A stretch of DNA of 45,723 bases, taken from NCBI GenBank assembly GCA_027365415.1, contig DAHXNK010000005.1, positions 1-45,723 on the forward strand. The letters are read 5' to 3'. Below, piece after piece: positions 25,707-34,197 of the stretch. Within the stretch, counting starts at the first letter, position 1. The number at the start of each line of letters is the position of its first letter. Under the pieces are notes generated by a model. That model was not told where the DNA came from and searched no databases. It saw nothing but the letters and a program-made list of their open reading frames with translations. The position numbers and the translations under genes are program-made. The stretch is from Acidobacteriaceae bacterium (GTDB lineage: Bacteria > Acidobacteriota > Terriglobia > Terriglobales > Acidobacteriaceae).

Positions 25707-26180
25707 TTAGAACGGAATATCGTCGTCGGTGATCTCTGTTGTCTGGGAGTAATCTTGCGCCGGGGCGCTCTGGTCGAACGATGCCGTGTTGGAGCGGGAA
25801 TAATTGCCGCCGCCGCTACTGCCAGCGCCGCCTTCGCCCTCTCCGCGACCAGAGAGCAGCGAAAGATCGCTGACGATGATTTCCGTCTTGTACTTCTTCT
25901 GCCCGGTGGTCTTGTCATCCCATGAGGAGGTTTGCAGACGGCCCTCCACATAGAGCTTGCTGCCTTTTTTGACGTAATCGCGGATGATCTCTGCCGTGCG
26001 CTGGTAGGCGACCAGATTGTGCCATTCTGTGCGATCCTGCCAGTTTCCGGTCTTGTCTTTGAAGCGTTCACTGGTCGCAATCGAAAACGTGGCAACAGCA
26101 ACGCCACTGGTGGTGGATTTGATCTCCGGGTCTTTGCCTACATTGCCCAGAAGAATGACTTTATTTACGCTCTTTGCCAT
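25707..26180 (-). CDS. ssb: single-stranded DNA-binding protein
   Basis: This encodes 157 residues. The OB fold (about 1-110) starts SVNKVILLGNVGKDPE and contains FSIATSERFKDKTGNWQDRTEWHNLV, read in parts, and GSKLYVEGRLQT. A Gly/Ser/Gln-rich disordered linker leads to the acidic tip DDDIPF, which docks replication and repair partners. SSB coats single-stranded DNA during replication, recombination and repair. It is the last gene of a minus-strand run that begins with ctaB, but separate transcription is possible. Confidence 0.95.
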   Translation of the reverse strand: MAKSVNKVILLGNVGKDPEIKSTTSGVAVATFSIATSERFKDKTGNWQDRTEWHNLVAYQRTAEIIRDYVKKGSKLYVEGRLQTSSWDDKTTGQKKYKTEIIVSDLSLLSGRGEGEGGAGSSGGGNYSRSNTASFDQSAPAQDYSQTTEITDDDIPF

Positions 26181-26246
26181 AGAAGTCGGTCTCCGTCAAA
26201 AGGTACTCCGCCTGAGAATAGCAGAATTGGAGCGGGAAGCGCATCC

Positions 26247-26528
26247 CTACCGATTCTGGCGGCGATTGCGCAGCCACTTGGCCGCTCCCAGAAGAAAGAG
26301 CATCAGGCCAAAGGGACAGTTCATCATGCAAAGGATGAGCGCAATCCATCCGAGATTGGTATGCGGCCCGTAGATGCCGATACCGCCGAAAAGAGTCAAC
26401 ATGGCCAGCCCAGCCAGCGCGCCAGAGAAGAGAATCCAGAAGCCGGTGCGCAGCAATGCGCGCGTGCCATCATCGGCTACGGGAGTGTGGGTTGCTGCGC
26501 GGGCGAGCTGTTGGGAGGGCGCGTTCAT
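26247..26528 (-). CDS. small membrane protein with two helices, unknown function
   Basis: This encodes 93 residues. A short hydrophilic N-terminus (about 1-27) is followed by two membrane helices at about 29-53 and 58-82 and a basic C-terminal tail (KWLRNRRQNR). By the positive-inside rule both ends are probably cytoplasmic. No family is recognised. It lies 27 bp downstream of the DUF420 gene and belongs to the ctaB-ABC-DUF420 run, so a role in respiratory oxidase or membrane assembly is possible but unproven. Confidence 0.65.
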   Translation of the reverse strand: MNAPSQQLARAATHTPVADDGTRALLRTGFWILFSGALAGLAMLTLFGGIGIYGPHTNLGWIALILCMMNCPFGLMLFLLGAAKWLRNRRQNR

Positions 26529-26555
26529 GGTTGCCGATATTGTCTCAGTAAAATC

Positions 26556-27092
26556 TCAATGCCATCCGGCGAGCATGGCATACACCACAACTCCGGTGAC
26601 GGAAACATACAGCCAGATGGGAAAGGTGAAGCGGGCGATGCGCCGATGCTGCGGAATGCGTCCGCTCAGAGAAAAATAAAAGGTAATTAAGATCATGGGC
26701 AGCGCGACGACCGAGAGCAGCACATGCGTCAGCAAAATCGAAAGATAAATTGTGCGCGCGATGCCGTGGCCGGGAAAGCGCACCTCGCCATGCAAGGCGT
26801 GATGGGTAATGTAGCTGGCCAGAAACAGGCTGGAGAAGACAAAGGCCGTCATCATGGAGGCGCGGTGAGCCGCGATGCGTTTGCGGCGAATCATTGTGAG
26901 ACCTGTAATCAGGGCTGCGGCGCTACAGGCGTTAAAGATCGCGTTCAACCACGGCAGAAAGTTGAGGCGCGTGGCGAAGGCCGGGGACGCATGGTGCACA
27001 TACAGCAGCCAGAGCAGAAAGGCCGTGGCCGCAGCGCTCAGCCCCAGAATGCTGAGGATGGGGCCGCGGGTGTTGGTTTGTTCTGTCTGCAT
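26556..27092 (-). CDS. DUF420 (YozB/CtaM-like) membrane protein
   Basis: This encodes 178 residues from the ATG at 27092. AAAAGGA lies about 9 nt upstream, and an ATG three codons earlier sits too close to it. Four to five membrane helices are apparent. The family's conserved His residues occur in HRASMMTAFVFSSLFLASYITHHALHGEV (read in parts), SILLTHVLLS and HRRIARFTFPIWLYVSVTGVVVY (in parts). DUF420 proteins such as Bacillus YozB and Staphylococcus CtaM are linked to haem-copper oxidase function. Here the same strand carries haem O synthase four genes upstream, which supports that link. Confidence 0.82.
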   Translation of the reverse strand: MQTEQTNTRGPILSILGLSAAATAFLLWLLYVHHASPAFATRLNFLPWLNAIFNACSAAALITGLTMIRRKRIAAHRASMMTAFVFSSLFLASYITHHALHGEVRFPGHGIARTIYLSILLTHVLLSVVALPMILITFYFSLSGRIPQHRRIARFTFPIWLYVSVTGVVVYAMLAGWH

Positions 27093-27106
27093 ACAATTCA
27101 TTCCTT

Positions 27107-27958
27107 TTATGCGGCTGGTTTGTTGGTTCTGCGATTGACAATGGCCCACGAGGCCGCGAAGGCCACGGCGCAAAAGCCGAGCGTCACGATTAGGTTGGTA
27201 GCTGGAGAGAAATCCGTTGCTTGCGCGGGGAACAGTCCATTGCGCAGCGCATCGACGGTGTAGGTGAGCGGGTTGAGCCGCATCACCAACCGCAGCCAGC
27301 CGGAGGCGCCGCTGGCCGGAAACATGGAGCCGGAAAGCAGCCAGAGCGGAATCAAAATGAGATTGATGACGGCGTGAAAGGCTTGCGTGGAATCCATTGG
27401 CCACGCGATGGCAAAGCCCAGCGCGGTAAGCGCAAAGGATGCCAGCGCGATGATCCCCATGCTGTAAAGGATGCCATCCGCGCCGACATGCACGCCTGCC
27501 AGAGGCGCGAAGACCAGAAATATCCAGCCTTGAATGGCGGCCAGCGTCGCTCCGCCGAGCACCTTGCCCAGGACAATCGCCGAGCGGCGAATCGGCGCAG
27601 CCAGCACGGAGAGCAGGAAGCCTTCATTGCGATCCTGAATCAACGACATCATGCTGAAGATGGCCGTGAAGAGCACAATCATCACGATGGCTCCGGGAAA
27701 GAAATAGCCACCATAATGCGCGGAGATGCTCTGGGTGCTGGTACGGGCTGCGCCACTGGCCGCAGGATGGAAGGTATGCGCGAATCCAGAGCCAAGCACC
27801 AGCCAGAACAGCAGCGGTGAGGCAATTACGCCCACCACGCGGGCCTTCTGGCGATAGAAACGAACCAACTCCCGCCGCCATAAGGAGTAGGCCGGAATCC
27901 ATACGTTGGAGGATGCGGCGCTGGCCGACGTCGGCGTGGGAAGCGTGAGGGTCGCCAT
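27107..27958 (-). CDS. ABC-2 type transporter permease
   Basis: This encodes 283 residues with about six membrane helices. An N-terminal cytoplasmic segment contains LWRRELVRFYRQKARVVG. The ABC-2 family block FSMMSLIQDRNEGFLLSVLAAPIRRSAIVLGKVLGG is seen in parts, and NLILIPLWLLSGSMFP is the usual late motif. It pairs with the ATPase encoded just upstream; the ATPase stop overlaps this start by 1 nt (TAATG). Such exporters move lipids, polysaccharides or small molecules. The substrate is unknown. Placement between ctaB and DUF420 genes hints at a respiratory assembly role. Confidence 0.9.
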   Translation of the reverse strand: MATLTLPTPTSASAASSNVWIPAYSLWRRELVRFYRQKARVVGVIASPLLFWLVLGSGFAHTFHPAASGAARTSTQSISAHYGGYFFPGAIVMIVLFTAIFSMMSLIQDRNEGFLLSVLAAPIRRSAIVLGKVLGGATLAAIQGWIFLVFAPLAGVHVGADGILYSMGIIALASFALTALGFAIAWPMDSTQAFHAVINLILIPLWLLSGSMFPASGASGWLRLVMRLNPLTYTVDALRNGLFPAQATDFSPATNLIVTLGFCAVAFAASWAIVNRRTNKPAA

Positions 27959-28992
27959 TACGATTTCTCCTTTGTGGCGGAATGAGTGAGGCCAGCATCC
28001 GTCCAGAAACGGTGGCCGGTGCGCTGGATGAAGACATCTTCCAGACTAGGTTTGGCGACGGAGACACCTTCAATCTCTCCGGGGAAGGCTTCGACGACAT
28101 CCGTGAGAAAGCGATGTCCCTGTTCGCGCTCTAGGCGGATGGTATGGCCGACCACGGAGGTTTTCACTTGAAAGCGCTGATCGACCTTGGCGGCGAGCTG
28201 AGTCGCGGCCCACGGACTGACGGCTTCCAACTGCACAACATCGCCGCCGATGCTGGCCTTCAGTTCCGTCGGAGTGCCAAAGGCCACCAGCTTGCCGCTG
28301 TTCAAAATGGCCAGCCGATCGCAGTGTTCCGCTTCTTCCATCAGATGCGTGGTTACAAGAACGCTGACGCCCTGCTGGTCGCGCAGAATGCGCAGGTACT
28401 GCCACAGGTCGCGCCGTGCTCCCGGATCGAGGCCCGTTGACGGTTCGTCGAGTAGCAATACTGCTGGGGAGTGAATCAATCCCTTGGCTAGCTCCACGCG
28501 GCGCTGCTGGCCGCCAGAGAGCGTCTCCACCATATCGTTGGCGCGATCGGTCAGGCCGACACGCGCCAGCACCTCGCTGGAGCGCTGGCGCAACAATGCG
28601 CCGCTCAATCCGTAGAGATGTCCCTGGTGCATCAGGTTTTCCGCCACGGTCAGTTTGATGTCCAGGCTGCGCGCCTGAAAGACAATGCCAGTGGATTGGC
28701 GCACGCGGTTTGGCTCAGCGGCAACATCGAAGCCAGCGATGCGCGCATGGCCTCCCGTGGGCACCATGAGCGTGGAGAGAATGCGAAAGAGCGTTGTTTT
28801 GCCGCTGCCATTTGGGCCAAGCAGTCCGAAGATTTCTCCCGGCTGCACGCGAAAGCTCAGATCGTTGAGCGCCACGCGGGTTCCGTAGTCATGCGTCAGA
28901 TGCTCCAGTTCGATGGAAGCGGAGCCTGAGGTTGCAGGCCGCGATGGGGGAACGGGCTTGGTTGTCTGCGAAACATCTTCCAATGTGGTCAT
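27958..28992 (-). CDS. ABC transporter ATP-binding protein (DrrA-like)
   Basis: This encodes 344 residues from the ATG at 28992, preceded by GGAG (8 nt). An upstream ATG at 29019 lacks a ribosome binding site. Walker A is GLLGPNGSGKTTLF, the Q-loop region VFQARSLD, the signature LSGGQQRRVELA, Walker B VLLLDEPSTGLD and the switch His in TTHLMEEAEHCD. A C-terminal DrrA-type extension (about 240-344) ends with SLEDVFIQRTG. It energises the permease encoded immediately downstream and lies 13 bp after the haem O synthase gene. Confidence 0.93.
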   Translation of the reverse strand: MTTLEDVSQTTKPVPPSRPATSGSASIELEHLTHDYGTRVALNDLSFRVQPGEIFGLLGPNGSGKTTLFRILSTLMVPTGGHARIAGFDVAAEPNRVRQSTGIVFQARSLDIKLTVAENLMHQGHLYGLSGALLRQRSSEVLARVGLTDRANDMVETLSGGQQRRVELAKGLIHSPAVLLLDEPSTGLDPGARRDLWQYLRILRDQQGVSVLVTTHLMEEAEHCDRLAILNSGKLVAFGTPTELKASIGGDVVQLEAVSPWAATQLAAKVDQRFQVKTSVVGHTIRLEREQGHRFLTDVVEAFPGEIEGVSVAKPSLEDVFIQRTGHRFWTDAGLTHSATKEKS

Positions 28993-29005
28993 GGCAGGAA
29001 CTCCT

Positions 29006-29968
29006 TCAACGTTGTGCATTCAGCATCATCACGGTCAGCAATAATGGCAGGTAGATGACGCTGGCCTTCAGCAGGGCGCGCGCATCGCTGCGCGACTGGC
29101 CTGCGTCTTGTGCGCGAGTGATCCGAAAAAATCGAATCGTATACAACAAATATCCCAGACTGAGAAGCGTCGCGATGACGAGATACCAGAGGCCTTCAAT
29201 GTGCAGGAAATATGGCACCAGGCTTACCGGAACCATCAAAATGGCGTAGACCAGAGCTTCCATCGCGGTGGACCATCCGTCGGGTTCCACTACGGGTAGC
29301 ATTTGAATGCTGGCGCGACCGTAGTCCTCGCGATAGAGCCATGCAATAGCCATGAAATGCGGAATTTGCCAGACAAATAGGATGGCAAACAGCGCCACGG
29401 CAGGCCACTCGATGGCTCCACGCGCAGCAGTCCAGCCAATCAATGGAGGCATCGCGCCGGGGAAGGCTCCGATGAAGGTGGCCAGCGTGGTGTAGCGTTT
29501 GAGTGGCGTGTAGATGCCGACATAGGTGACGGACGTAAGCAGTGTCAACATGCCTGTGACGGGGTTGGTGCGATCCGCCAGCCAGATCGATCCAATAACG
29601 ATGGCCGCCATGCCCAGCAGCACTCCATAGGCGAGGCCCATGCGTCCCGCAGCTAGAGGACGCTGCGCGGTGCGGCGCATCTTGGCATCGGAGCGGCGCT
29701 CAAAAACCTGATTGAGAACGCTGGAGCCGCCGGAGACCAGCGCGACGCCGAGCAGCGTGTCCAGCAGCGTTGGATTGAAGGAGCGAATGCCCGATTGCAC
29801 AGAGCCAAGATGAAATCCAGCCCAAGCGGTCAGCACGACCATCGCGGTTACGCGCAGCTTGAAGGTTTCTACGGTATCGTGCAGAAAAGACATGAATTTT
29901 TCCGACCGCGCAGCTTCTGTGATGGACACAGCTTGCAGCGAAAGGGGGAGTTCCGTGGTTGCCCTCAT
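29006..29968 (-). CDS. ctaB: haem O synthase (protohaem IX farnesyltransferase)
   Basis: This encodes 320 residues with about nine membrane helices. It farnesylates haem b to haem O for haem-copper oxidases. The prenyl-diphosphate/Mg motif reads LNQVFERRSDAKMRRTAQRPL in the first loop (in parts) and the second Asp-rich region is LYREDYGRASIQMLPVV. The start at 29968 is the first Met of the recognisable protein; the frame remains open further upstream to 30259 but without family similarity. It opens the minus-strand run ctaB, ABC ATPase, ABC permease, DUF420, small membrane protein. Confidence 0.93.
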   Translation of the reverse strand: MRATTELPLSLQAVSITEAARSEKFMSFLHDTVETFKLRVTAMVVLTAWAGFHLGSVQSGIRSFNPTLLDTLLGVALVSGGSSVLNQVFERRSDAKMRRTAQRPLAAGRMGLAYGVLLGMAAIVIGSIWLADRTNPVTGMLTLLTSVTYVGIYTPLKRYTTLATFIGAFPGAMPPLIGWTAARGAIEWPAVALFAILFVWQIPHFMAIAWLYREDYGRASIQMLPVVEPDGWSTAMEALVYAILMVPVSLVPYFLHIEGLWYLVIATLLSLGYLLYTIRFFRITRAQDAGQSRSDARALLKASVIYLPLLLTVMMLNAQR

Positions 29969-30107
29969 CCAATCACCCACGTTGCGGAGGGGGATAAAAC
30001 ATAGGAGAATGCGCGCGTCCGCAGACAGGAACAGAGGGCGACCCGGCGACGGATCAGCACAGAGGAGATAAATGTAAATGCAGGTACGGAGCAGCGCTTC
30101 ACAGGTT

Positions 30108-31184
30108 TTAGGATAACAAATTATCGCTGGAGGGCGGTTCGCGCTCCGGCGCGTGGGCCACATACTCTTCCACCAACACGGACACCAGAACGGCGGTGGG
30201 GATTGCAACCATCGCGCCTGCGACTCCGGCAAAAGAAACGCCCAACAGCAGGGCGACAAGCACTGCGGTTCCGGTCAGGTTGACGCTGGTGCGCATGATG
30301 CGCGGCGTCAAATATGCGTTTTCAATTTGCGCGTAGATGATGCCGAAGACGAAGACAGAAAGAACCTTGGTCCAGGAGTCCATCGCTGCGGCCAATAGAG
30401 CTAGCGACCCCGTCACCAACGCGCCCACGACCGGAATAATGTTCGAGACCCCCAGCAGGATGGCCAGAGCCAGCGCGTAGCGGACATGCAGCAGAGCTAG
30501 AACAATGCCGCTGGTCACAGCCAAAATCAGCATCAGCATGGATTGCCCCAGCAGCCAGCGTTCCATGCGTACAGAAGCGCGTCGCAGGGTTGTGTCCAGA
30601 CGTTGCCGTCGCGCTGGCGGCACTAAGGATATAAACCAGCCATAGATTTGCTCTCCCTCTATCAGGAAGTACACGGTGAGCACAATGCCAGTGAGAATGT
30701 CGAGCAACTTGTCGGCCCAGGTGCTGAGGGAATACAAAAAAGCGCCCGCGTCCTGGGTTGCGTACTGCTGCAACCGGGTTGCAACGGCAGCAAAATCAAC
30801 CGCGCGTAGCAAGGGAACGCCGCGCACGCGGTCAGCCATCAGCGCGCTTCGATGGGGGATGTCCTGCAGAAAGCTCCTCGCGTCGCGAATCAGATGCGGC
30901 AGCGTCAGCAGTAGAAAGATTGTAGCCAGCAGCAGCAATCCCAGCATGAGCATCAGAATGGCCACGACGCGGCTGGGATGTCGGTGCCGAATGTGCAGAC
31001 GCATCACGCTGGAGACCACGGGCGTTAGCACGACGGCGAGGAGGGCACAGACGTAGAGCAGCGTCAGAACCTCATGCACCTTCCAGGCCGCATACAGCGC
31101 GACTGCCAGAGAAAAGGCAAAGAGAATGTCGCCGCGCAGGCTGCTTTGGGTGACGGTATCCGAGTTGGAGATGGAGGGCTTCAT
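30108..31184 (-). CDS. AI-2E family membrane transporter (PerM-like)
   Basis: This encodes 358 residues with about eight membrane helices arranged in the AI-2E family pattern. A helical pair near the N-terminus is followed by a soluble stretch (about 95-150), a helix (IVLTVYFLIEGEQIYGW) and a C-terminal block with GVSNIIPVVGALV, IYAQIENAYLTPRIM and GVAGAMVAIPTAVL. Family members include autoinducer-2 exporters and sodium/proton antiporters, so the substrate cannot be named. It starts 40 bp after the aroK stop and may be co-transcribed. Confidence 0.88.
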   Translation of the reverse strand: MKPSISNSDTVTQSSLRGDILFAFSLAVALYAAWKVHEVLTLLYVCALLAVVLTPVVSSVMRLHIRHRHPSRVVAILMLMLGLLLLATIFLLLTLPHLIRDARSFLQDIPHRSALMADRVRGVPLLRAVDFAAVATRLQQYATQDAGAFLYSLSTWADKLLDILTGIVLTVYFLIEGEQIYGWFISLVPPARRQRLDTTLRRASVRMERWLLGQSMLMLILAVTSGIVLALLHVRYALALAILLGVSNIIPVVGALVTGSLALLAAAMDSWTKVLSVFVFGIIYAQIENAYLTPRIMRTSVNLTGTAVLVALLLGVSFAGVAGAMVAIPTAVLVSVLVEEYVAHAPEREPPSSDNLLS

Positions 31185-31224
31185 GGTCAGGCATGCATTT
31201 CAGGTGGAGGATTTCAACCCCTGT

Positions 31225-31785
31225 CTATGGAGATTGCATGATTTTCAGGACAACATCGACGATCTCGGCTGGCTTCCGCTCTTTCGTGGAAACGGTGTGA
31301 TGCGCCGCCTGGTAGTGCGGCAGGCGATCCATATATCGCCGCGAAAGATTTTCAATATCTGCCAGCACAGGTCGTACCGCAGCGTCCGGTTGCGCTTGTT
31401 GTTGCTGGCAGCGAGCCAGGAGTGTCGCCAGTGGAGCCTCTAGGAAAATGATCTGCGTTTTTGGCGTATTGCGCAACAGTTTCCGATTGGCCTCCGATTC
31501 GAGAGCGCCGCCACCAAGAGCCAGCACTAGGGAAGAGTAGTGCAGGATGCGTTTCAGCGCAGCGTGCTCGCGTTCGCGAAAGGCGGCCTCTCCGAGGGTG
31601 GAGAACAGCGTGGCAATCTCCTGCCCTTCTGCTTTGACGATGGCGTCGTCCAGATCGACAAATCTCCAGCCAAGGCGGTTGGCAAGCAGGCATCCGACGG
31701 TGGATTTCCCCGCTCCCATGAACCCGGTAAGGACGATGCGAGCGGGAAGCGGCGGTGCGGTCGAATCATGGGTGCGGGTGCGCAT
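31225..31785 (-). CDS. aroK: shikimate kinase
   Basis: This encodes 186 residues from the ATG at 31785. A TTG at 31806 would add seven residues and has GGAG nearby, but too far for the ATG. Walker A is LTGFMGAGKSTVG. The shikimate site includes VDLDDAI (DxD), the Arg in FREREHAAL and the Walker-B-like ALGGGAL; the lid Arg lies in AAVRPVLAD. It phosphorylates shikimate at the 3-OH in aromatic amino acid synthesis. It follows the sigma/anti-sigma pair on the same strand; pheA of the same pathway lies at 44.2 kb. Confidence 0.92.
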   Translation of the reverse strand: MRTRTHDSTAPPLPARIVLTGFMGAGKSTVGCLLANRLGWRFVDLDDAIVKAEGQEIATLFSTLGEAAFREREHAALKRILHYSSLVLALGGGALESEANRKLLRNTPKTQIIFLEAPLATLLARCQQQQAQPDAAVRPVLADIENLSRRYMDRLPHYQAAHHTVSTKERKPAEIVDVVLKIMQSP

Positions 31786-31869
31786 GTGGCTGGCTTGTTG
31801 CTCCAACTGCCGATGCGTGGATTGTAGCAGGGAGAGGCGAACGGGAGACAGACTCTGTAGCGGTCGCAG

Positions 31870-32157
31870 TCAAGGATCCCGTCTGTTTCCCTCAGCGGGT
31901 TTGCCGAGCGCGGATTGAAGATTTTTCCACACAGCAGGGCTGGGATCATGCAAGGGCAGCAGGAGCTTGGCCTGCGCTGCGATGTATTCCAGATCGCGCA
32001 CCAGCGCCGCGCAAGCGGCACATTGTGAGAGATGCGGATGATCGCGTGGGTCGGCATCGGTATCGGCATCGGTATCGAACAATTCCGGCAAGCGCGCCTG
32101 AAAGCTGTGGCAGTCGGTGTCGTTGCTGTGTTGCGATGACATGGGGGAATTGTTCAT
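31870..32157 (-). CDS. zinc-binding anti-sigma factor (ZAS family), soluble
   Basis: This encodes 95 residues. The zinc motif His-x3-Cys-x2-Cys appears in [10 protein letters not shown] (about 41-50), preceded by an Asp/Thr repeat ([12 protein letters not shown]) and followed by a helix that would clamp the sigma factor. There is no membrane helix, so it is probably cytoplasmic and may sense redox state or zinc. Its ATG overlaps the stop of the upstream sigma gene by 4 nt (ATGA), the usual layout for an ECF sigma and its inhibitor. Confidence 0.78.
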   Translation of the reverse strand: MNNSPMSSQHSNDTDCHSFQARLPELFDTDADTDADPRDHPHLSQCAACAALVRDLEYIAAQAKLLLPLHDPSPAVWKNLQSALGKPAEGNRRDP

Positions 32158-32834
32158 GGGCGGGCCTCTGATGTGGCTGCATGGCGTAGTTGGTCGCGCA
32201 GTCGCATGCGAGCTTTGTGTAATTGCGATTTACTGTTGCCGATTGAGCAGCCCAGCATGACGGCAATCTCATTGTGCTCGTATCCCTCCACATCATGTAA
32301 CACAAAGACTAGGCGATAGCCGGGAGGCAGGCCTTCCACGGCGCGCTCCAGCGTCACCCGATCCACGGTGCCGGAGAGCATTGGGTCGCGGGCACCAAAA
32401 TCCTTGCGTACGCCATCTTCGTGGCTTGGCTCCAGAACTTCCTCCAGAGAGACCAGTTGCAAGCCTTTTTTGCGTAGGTGCATGAGCACGATATTGACGG
32501 CCATGCGATGCAGCCAGGTGGAAAAGGCGGAATCGCCGCGGAAGGTTCCGATCTTGCGATGCAATTGCAGGAAGGCCATCTGGGTCAGATCTTCGGCTTC
32601 GGCTATATTGCCCAACATGCGCAGGCAGAGGGAGTACACACGTCGCTTGTGCAGGTGGTAGAGCGTTTCAAAGGCATGGGCATCCCCTTGCTGTGCCCGC
32701 GCAATGGCTTCGAGTTCTCCGGCAATCGGAAGGTTACGTCGTTGCGGTATGTTTAGAGGACGCGCCTCTGCAGACAAGGGCTGTGAGGCCACGCGAGAGT
32801 CTGGGATATCAGCGGTATGGAGGCGGCTTTTCAT
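32154..32834 (-). CDS. ECF (sigma-70 family) RNA polymerase sigma factor
   Basis: This encodes 226 residues from the ATG at 32834. In-frame ATGs at 32873 and 32981 would add 13 or 49 residues, and none has a clear ribosome binding site. Region 2 is at about 50-120 ([21 protein letters not shown], split as [13 protein letters not shown] and [14 protein letters not shown], then [14 protein letters not shown]). Region 4 is at about 160-215 ([41 protein letters not shown]). It directs RNA polymerase to stress or envelope promoters. It is co-translated with the ZAS anti-sigma downstream. Confidence 0.9.
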   Translation of the reverse strand: MKSRLHTADIPDSRVASQPLSAEARPLNIPQRRNLPIAGELEAIARAQQGDAHAFETLYHLHKRRVYSLCLRMLGNIAEAEDLTQMAFLQLHRKIGTFRGDSAFSTWLHRMAVNIVLMHLRKKGLQLVSLEEVLEPSHEDGVRKDFGARDPMLSGTVDRVTLERAVEGLPPGYRLVFVLHDVEGYEHNEIAVMLGCSIGNSKSQLHKARMRLRDQLRHAATSEARP

Positions 32835-32958
32835 TCGGGGTATTGGGTGGTCTCCGCTGGTGGGTGTTTGCATGCAACCCACTGCTGCCTTTGTCAGATG
32901 TTGATTTTGCAAATGGAGTTGCTCCGAACCTCTGCCATTTTCATGCAGCGTGGTTTGC

Positions 32959-34011
32959 CTAGCTTCCAATAAAACGAGCATACAGGCTCCGCGCCAGTCC
33001 GATATCTGTCGTGCCCTGAATCAGGGCGCGACCATCCTTGAAGATTGTCATGCAATACGTTCCGTGCTCGAAACGCAGCAACATGTCATTGTGGCGCACG
33101 GTGCCGTGTGCGCGCAGTTTTTCTTCGAGCAGAGAAAAATCCATTGGCCTGTGGTGTTCGTGAATCTGCACGGAATTTCTTCCGCAGAGCGTAATGTGAG
33201 GCCTCGCCTCGCCCGCCAGATGCACAAATTTTCGCTCGCCGCATACGGCGCAATCCGCGCGCGGTCGCGACGCATCCATCTCGGAGCGTTCATTGCTCCA
33301 CAAATCACAGGCCAGCAATGTGCGCCGCATGTGGTTGCGCGCGCCCACCAGATATTTCATCGCCTCGGCGGCTTCCACGGAAGCGGCAAGGTTGACGGCT
33401 GGATTGAGAATGCCTGCCGTATCGCAGGTCTCGACCATGCCCGACGGGGGCTGGGGGAAGATGCAGGTCAGGCAGGCCGTCTCTCCGGGAAGGATATTCA
33501 TGGTGACGGCGTAGGCTCCGACCGCGCCCGCGTAAATCCAGGCTTTCCCCTGCTCTACGGCATAGTCGTTCAGCAGGTAGCGGGTTTCATAGTTGTCGGT
33601 TGCGTCCAGGATTAAGTGCGCCGGTTGCAGCAGGGCGTGAATGTTGCCCGGAACCAGATCGTCCACATGGGCTGCTACGCGAATGTGGCGATTGCAGCGG
33701 GAGATTTTTCGTTGGGCGGCCACGGCTTTTGGCAGGGATGCTGCTGCATCTTCTTCGTCGAAAAGCACCTGCCGCTGCAGGTTGCTCCATTCCACATAAT
33801 CGCGATCAATGAGCGTGAGCGTGCCCACGCCAGCGCGGGCCAGCAGCCCGGCGACAGCCGCTCCCGTTGCGCCACAGCCGACGATGGCGACATGTCCCGC
33901 AGCCAGTTTTCGCTGTCCCTCAACTCCAATGCCAGAAAATAATGTTTGCCGGGAGTAGCGCTCGTTGCCTGGCTCGGTCGCGGATGATTCTCTCTGCAAC
34001 GCTGTATCCAT
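32959..34011 (-). CDS. ThiF/MoeB/HesA family adenylyltransferase
   Basis: This encodes 350 residues from the ATG at 34011. The ATP-binding E1-like fold shows [17 protein letters not shown] (about 45-61), [18 protein letters not shown] and the [14 protein letters not shown] motif. Two CxxC pairs (CLTCIF and CAVCGE) form the usual zinc site. A C-terminal part of about 85 residues beyond the E1 core ([16 protein letters not shown] to the end) is a separate small domain. ThiF/MoeB proteins adenylate the C-terminal Gly of a ubiquitin-like sulfur carrier for thiamine or molybdopterin. No carrier gene is adjacent. TATACT shortly before the ATG could be a -10 for a near-leaderless mRNA. Confidence 0.87.
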   Translation of the reverse strand: MDTALQRESSATEPGNERYSRQTLFSGIGVEGQRKLAAGHVAIVGCGATGAAVAGLLARAGVGTLTLIDRDYVEWSNLQRQVLFDEEDAAASLPKAVAAQRKISRCNRHIRVAAHVDDLVPGNIHALLQPAHLILDATDNYETRYLLNDYAVEQGKAWIYAGAVGAYAVTMNILPGETACLTCIFPQPPSGMVETCDTAGILNPAVNLAASVEAAEAMKYLVGARNHMRRTLLACDLWSNERSEMDASRPRADCAVCGERKFVHLAGEARPHITLCGRNSVQIHEHHRPMDFSLLEEKLRAHGTVRHNDMLLRFEHGTYCMTIFKDGRALIQGTTDIGLARSLYARFIGS

Positions 34012-34197
34012 CGATTTCAGTATAGGCGCGCAGTCGCGGCTCCATTCTGAATCCATCGACGATGGCGCAGGGTTTGCGTATCCTTAGGGAAAGAGGCGCG
34101 ATCCGCGAGTGTGGGGCGGACGTTGAAGAAACTGTGCGCTTGCGGATGCCGCTCGACCCAATCGAAGCGGCGATCAAAAATCCTTCTTCGGTACTGA

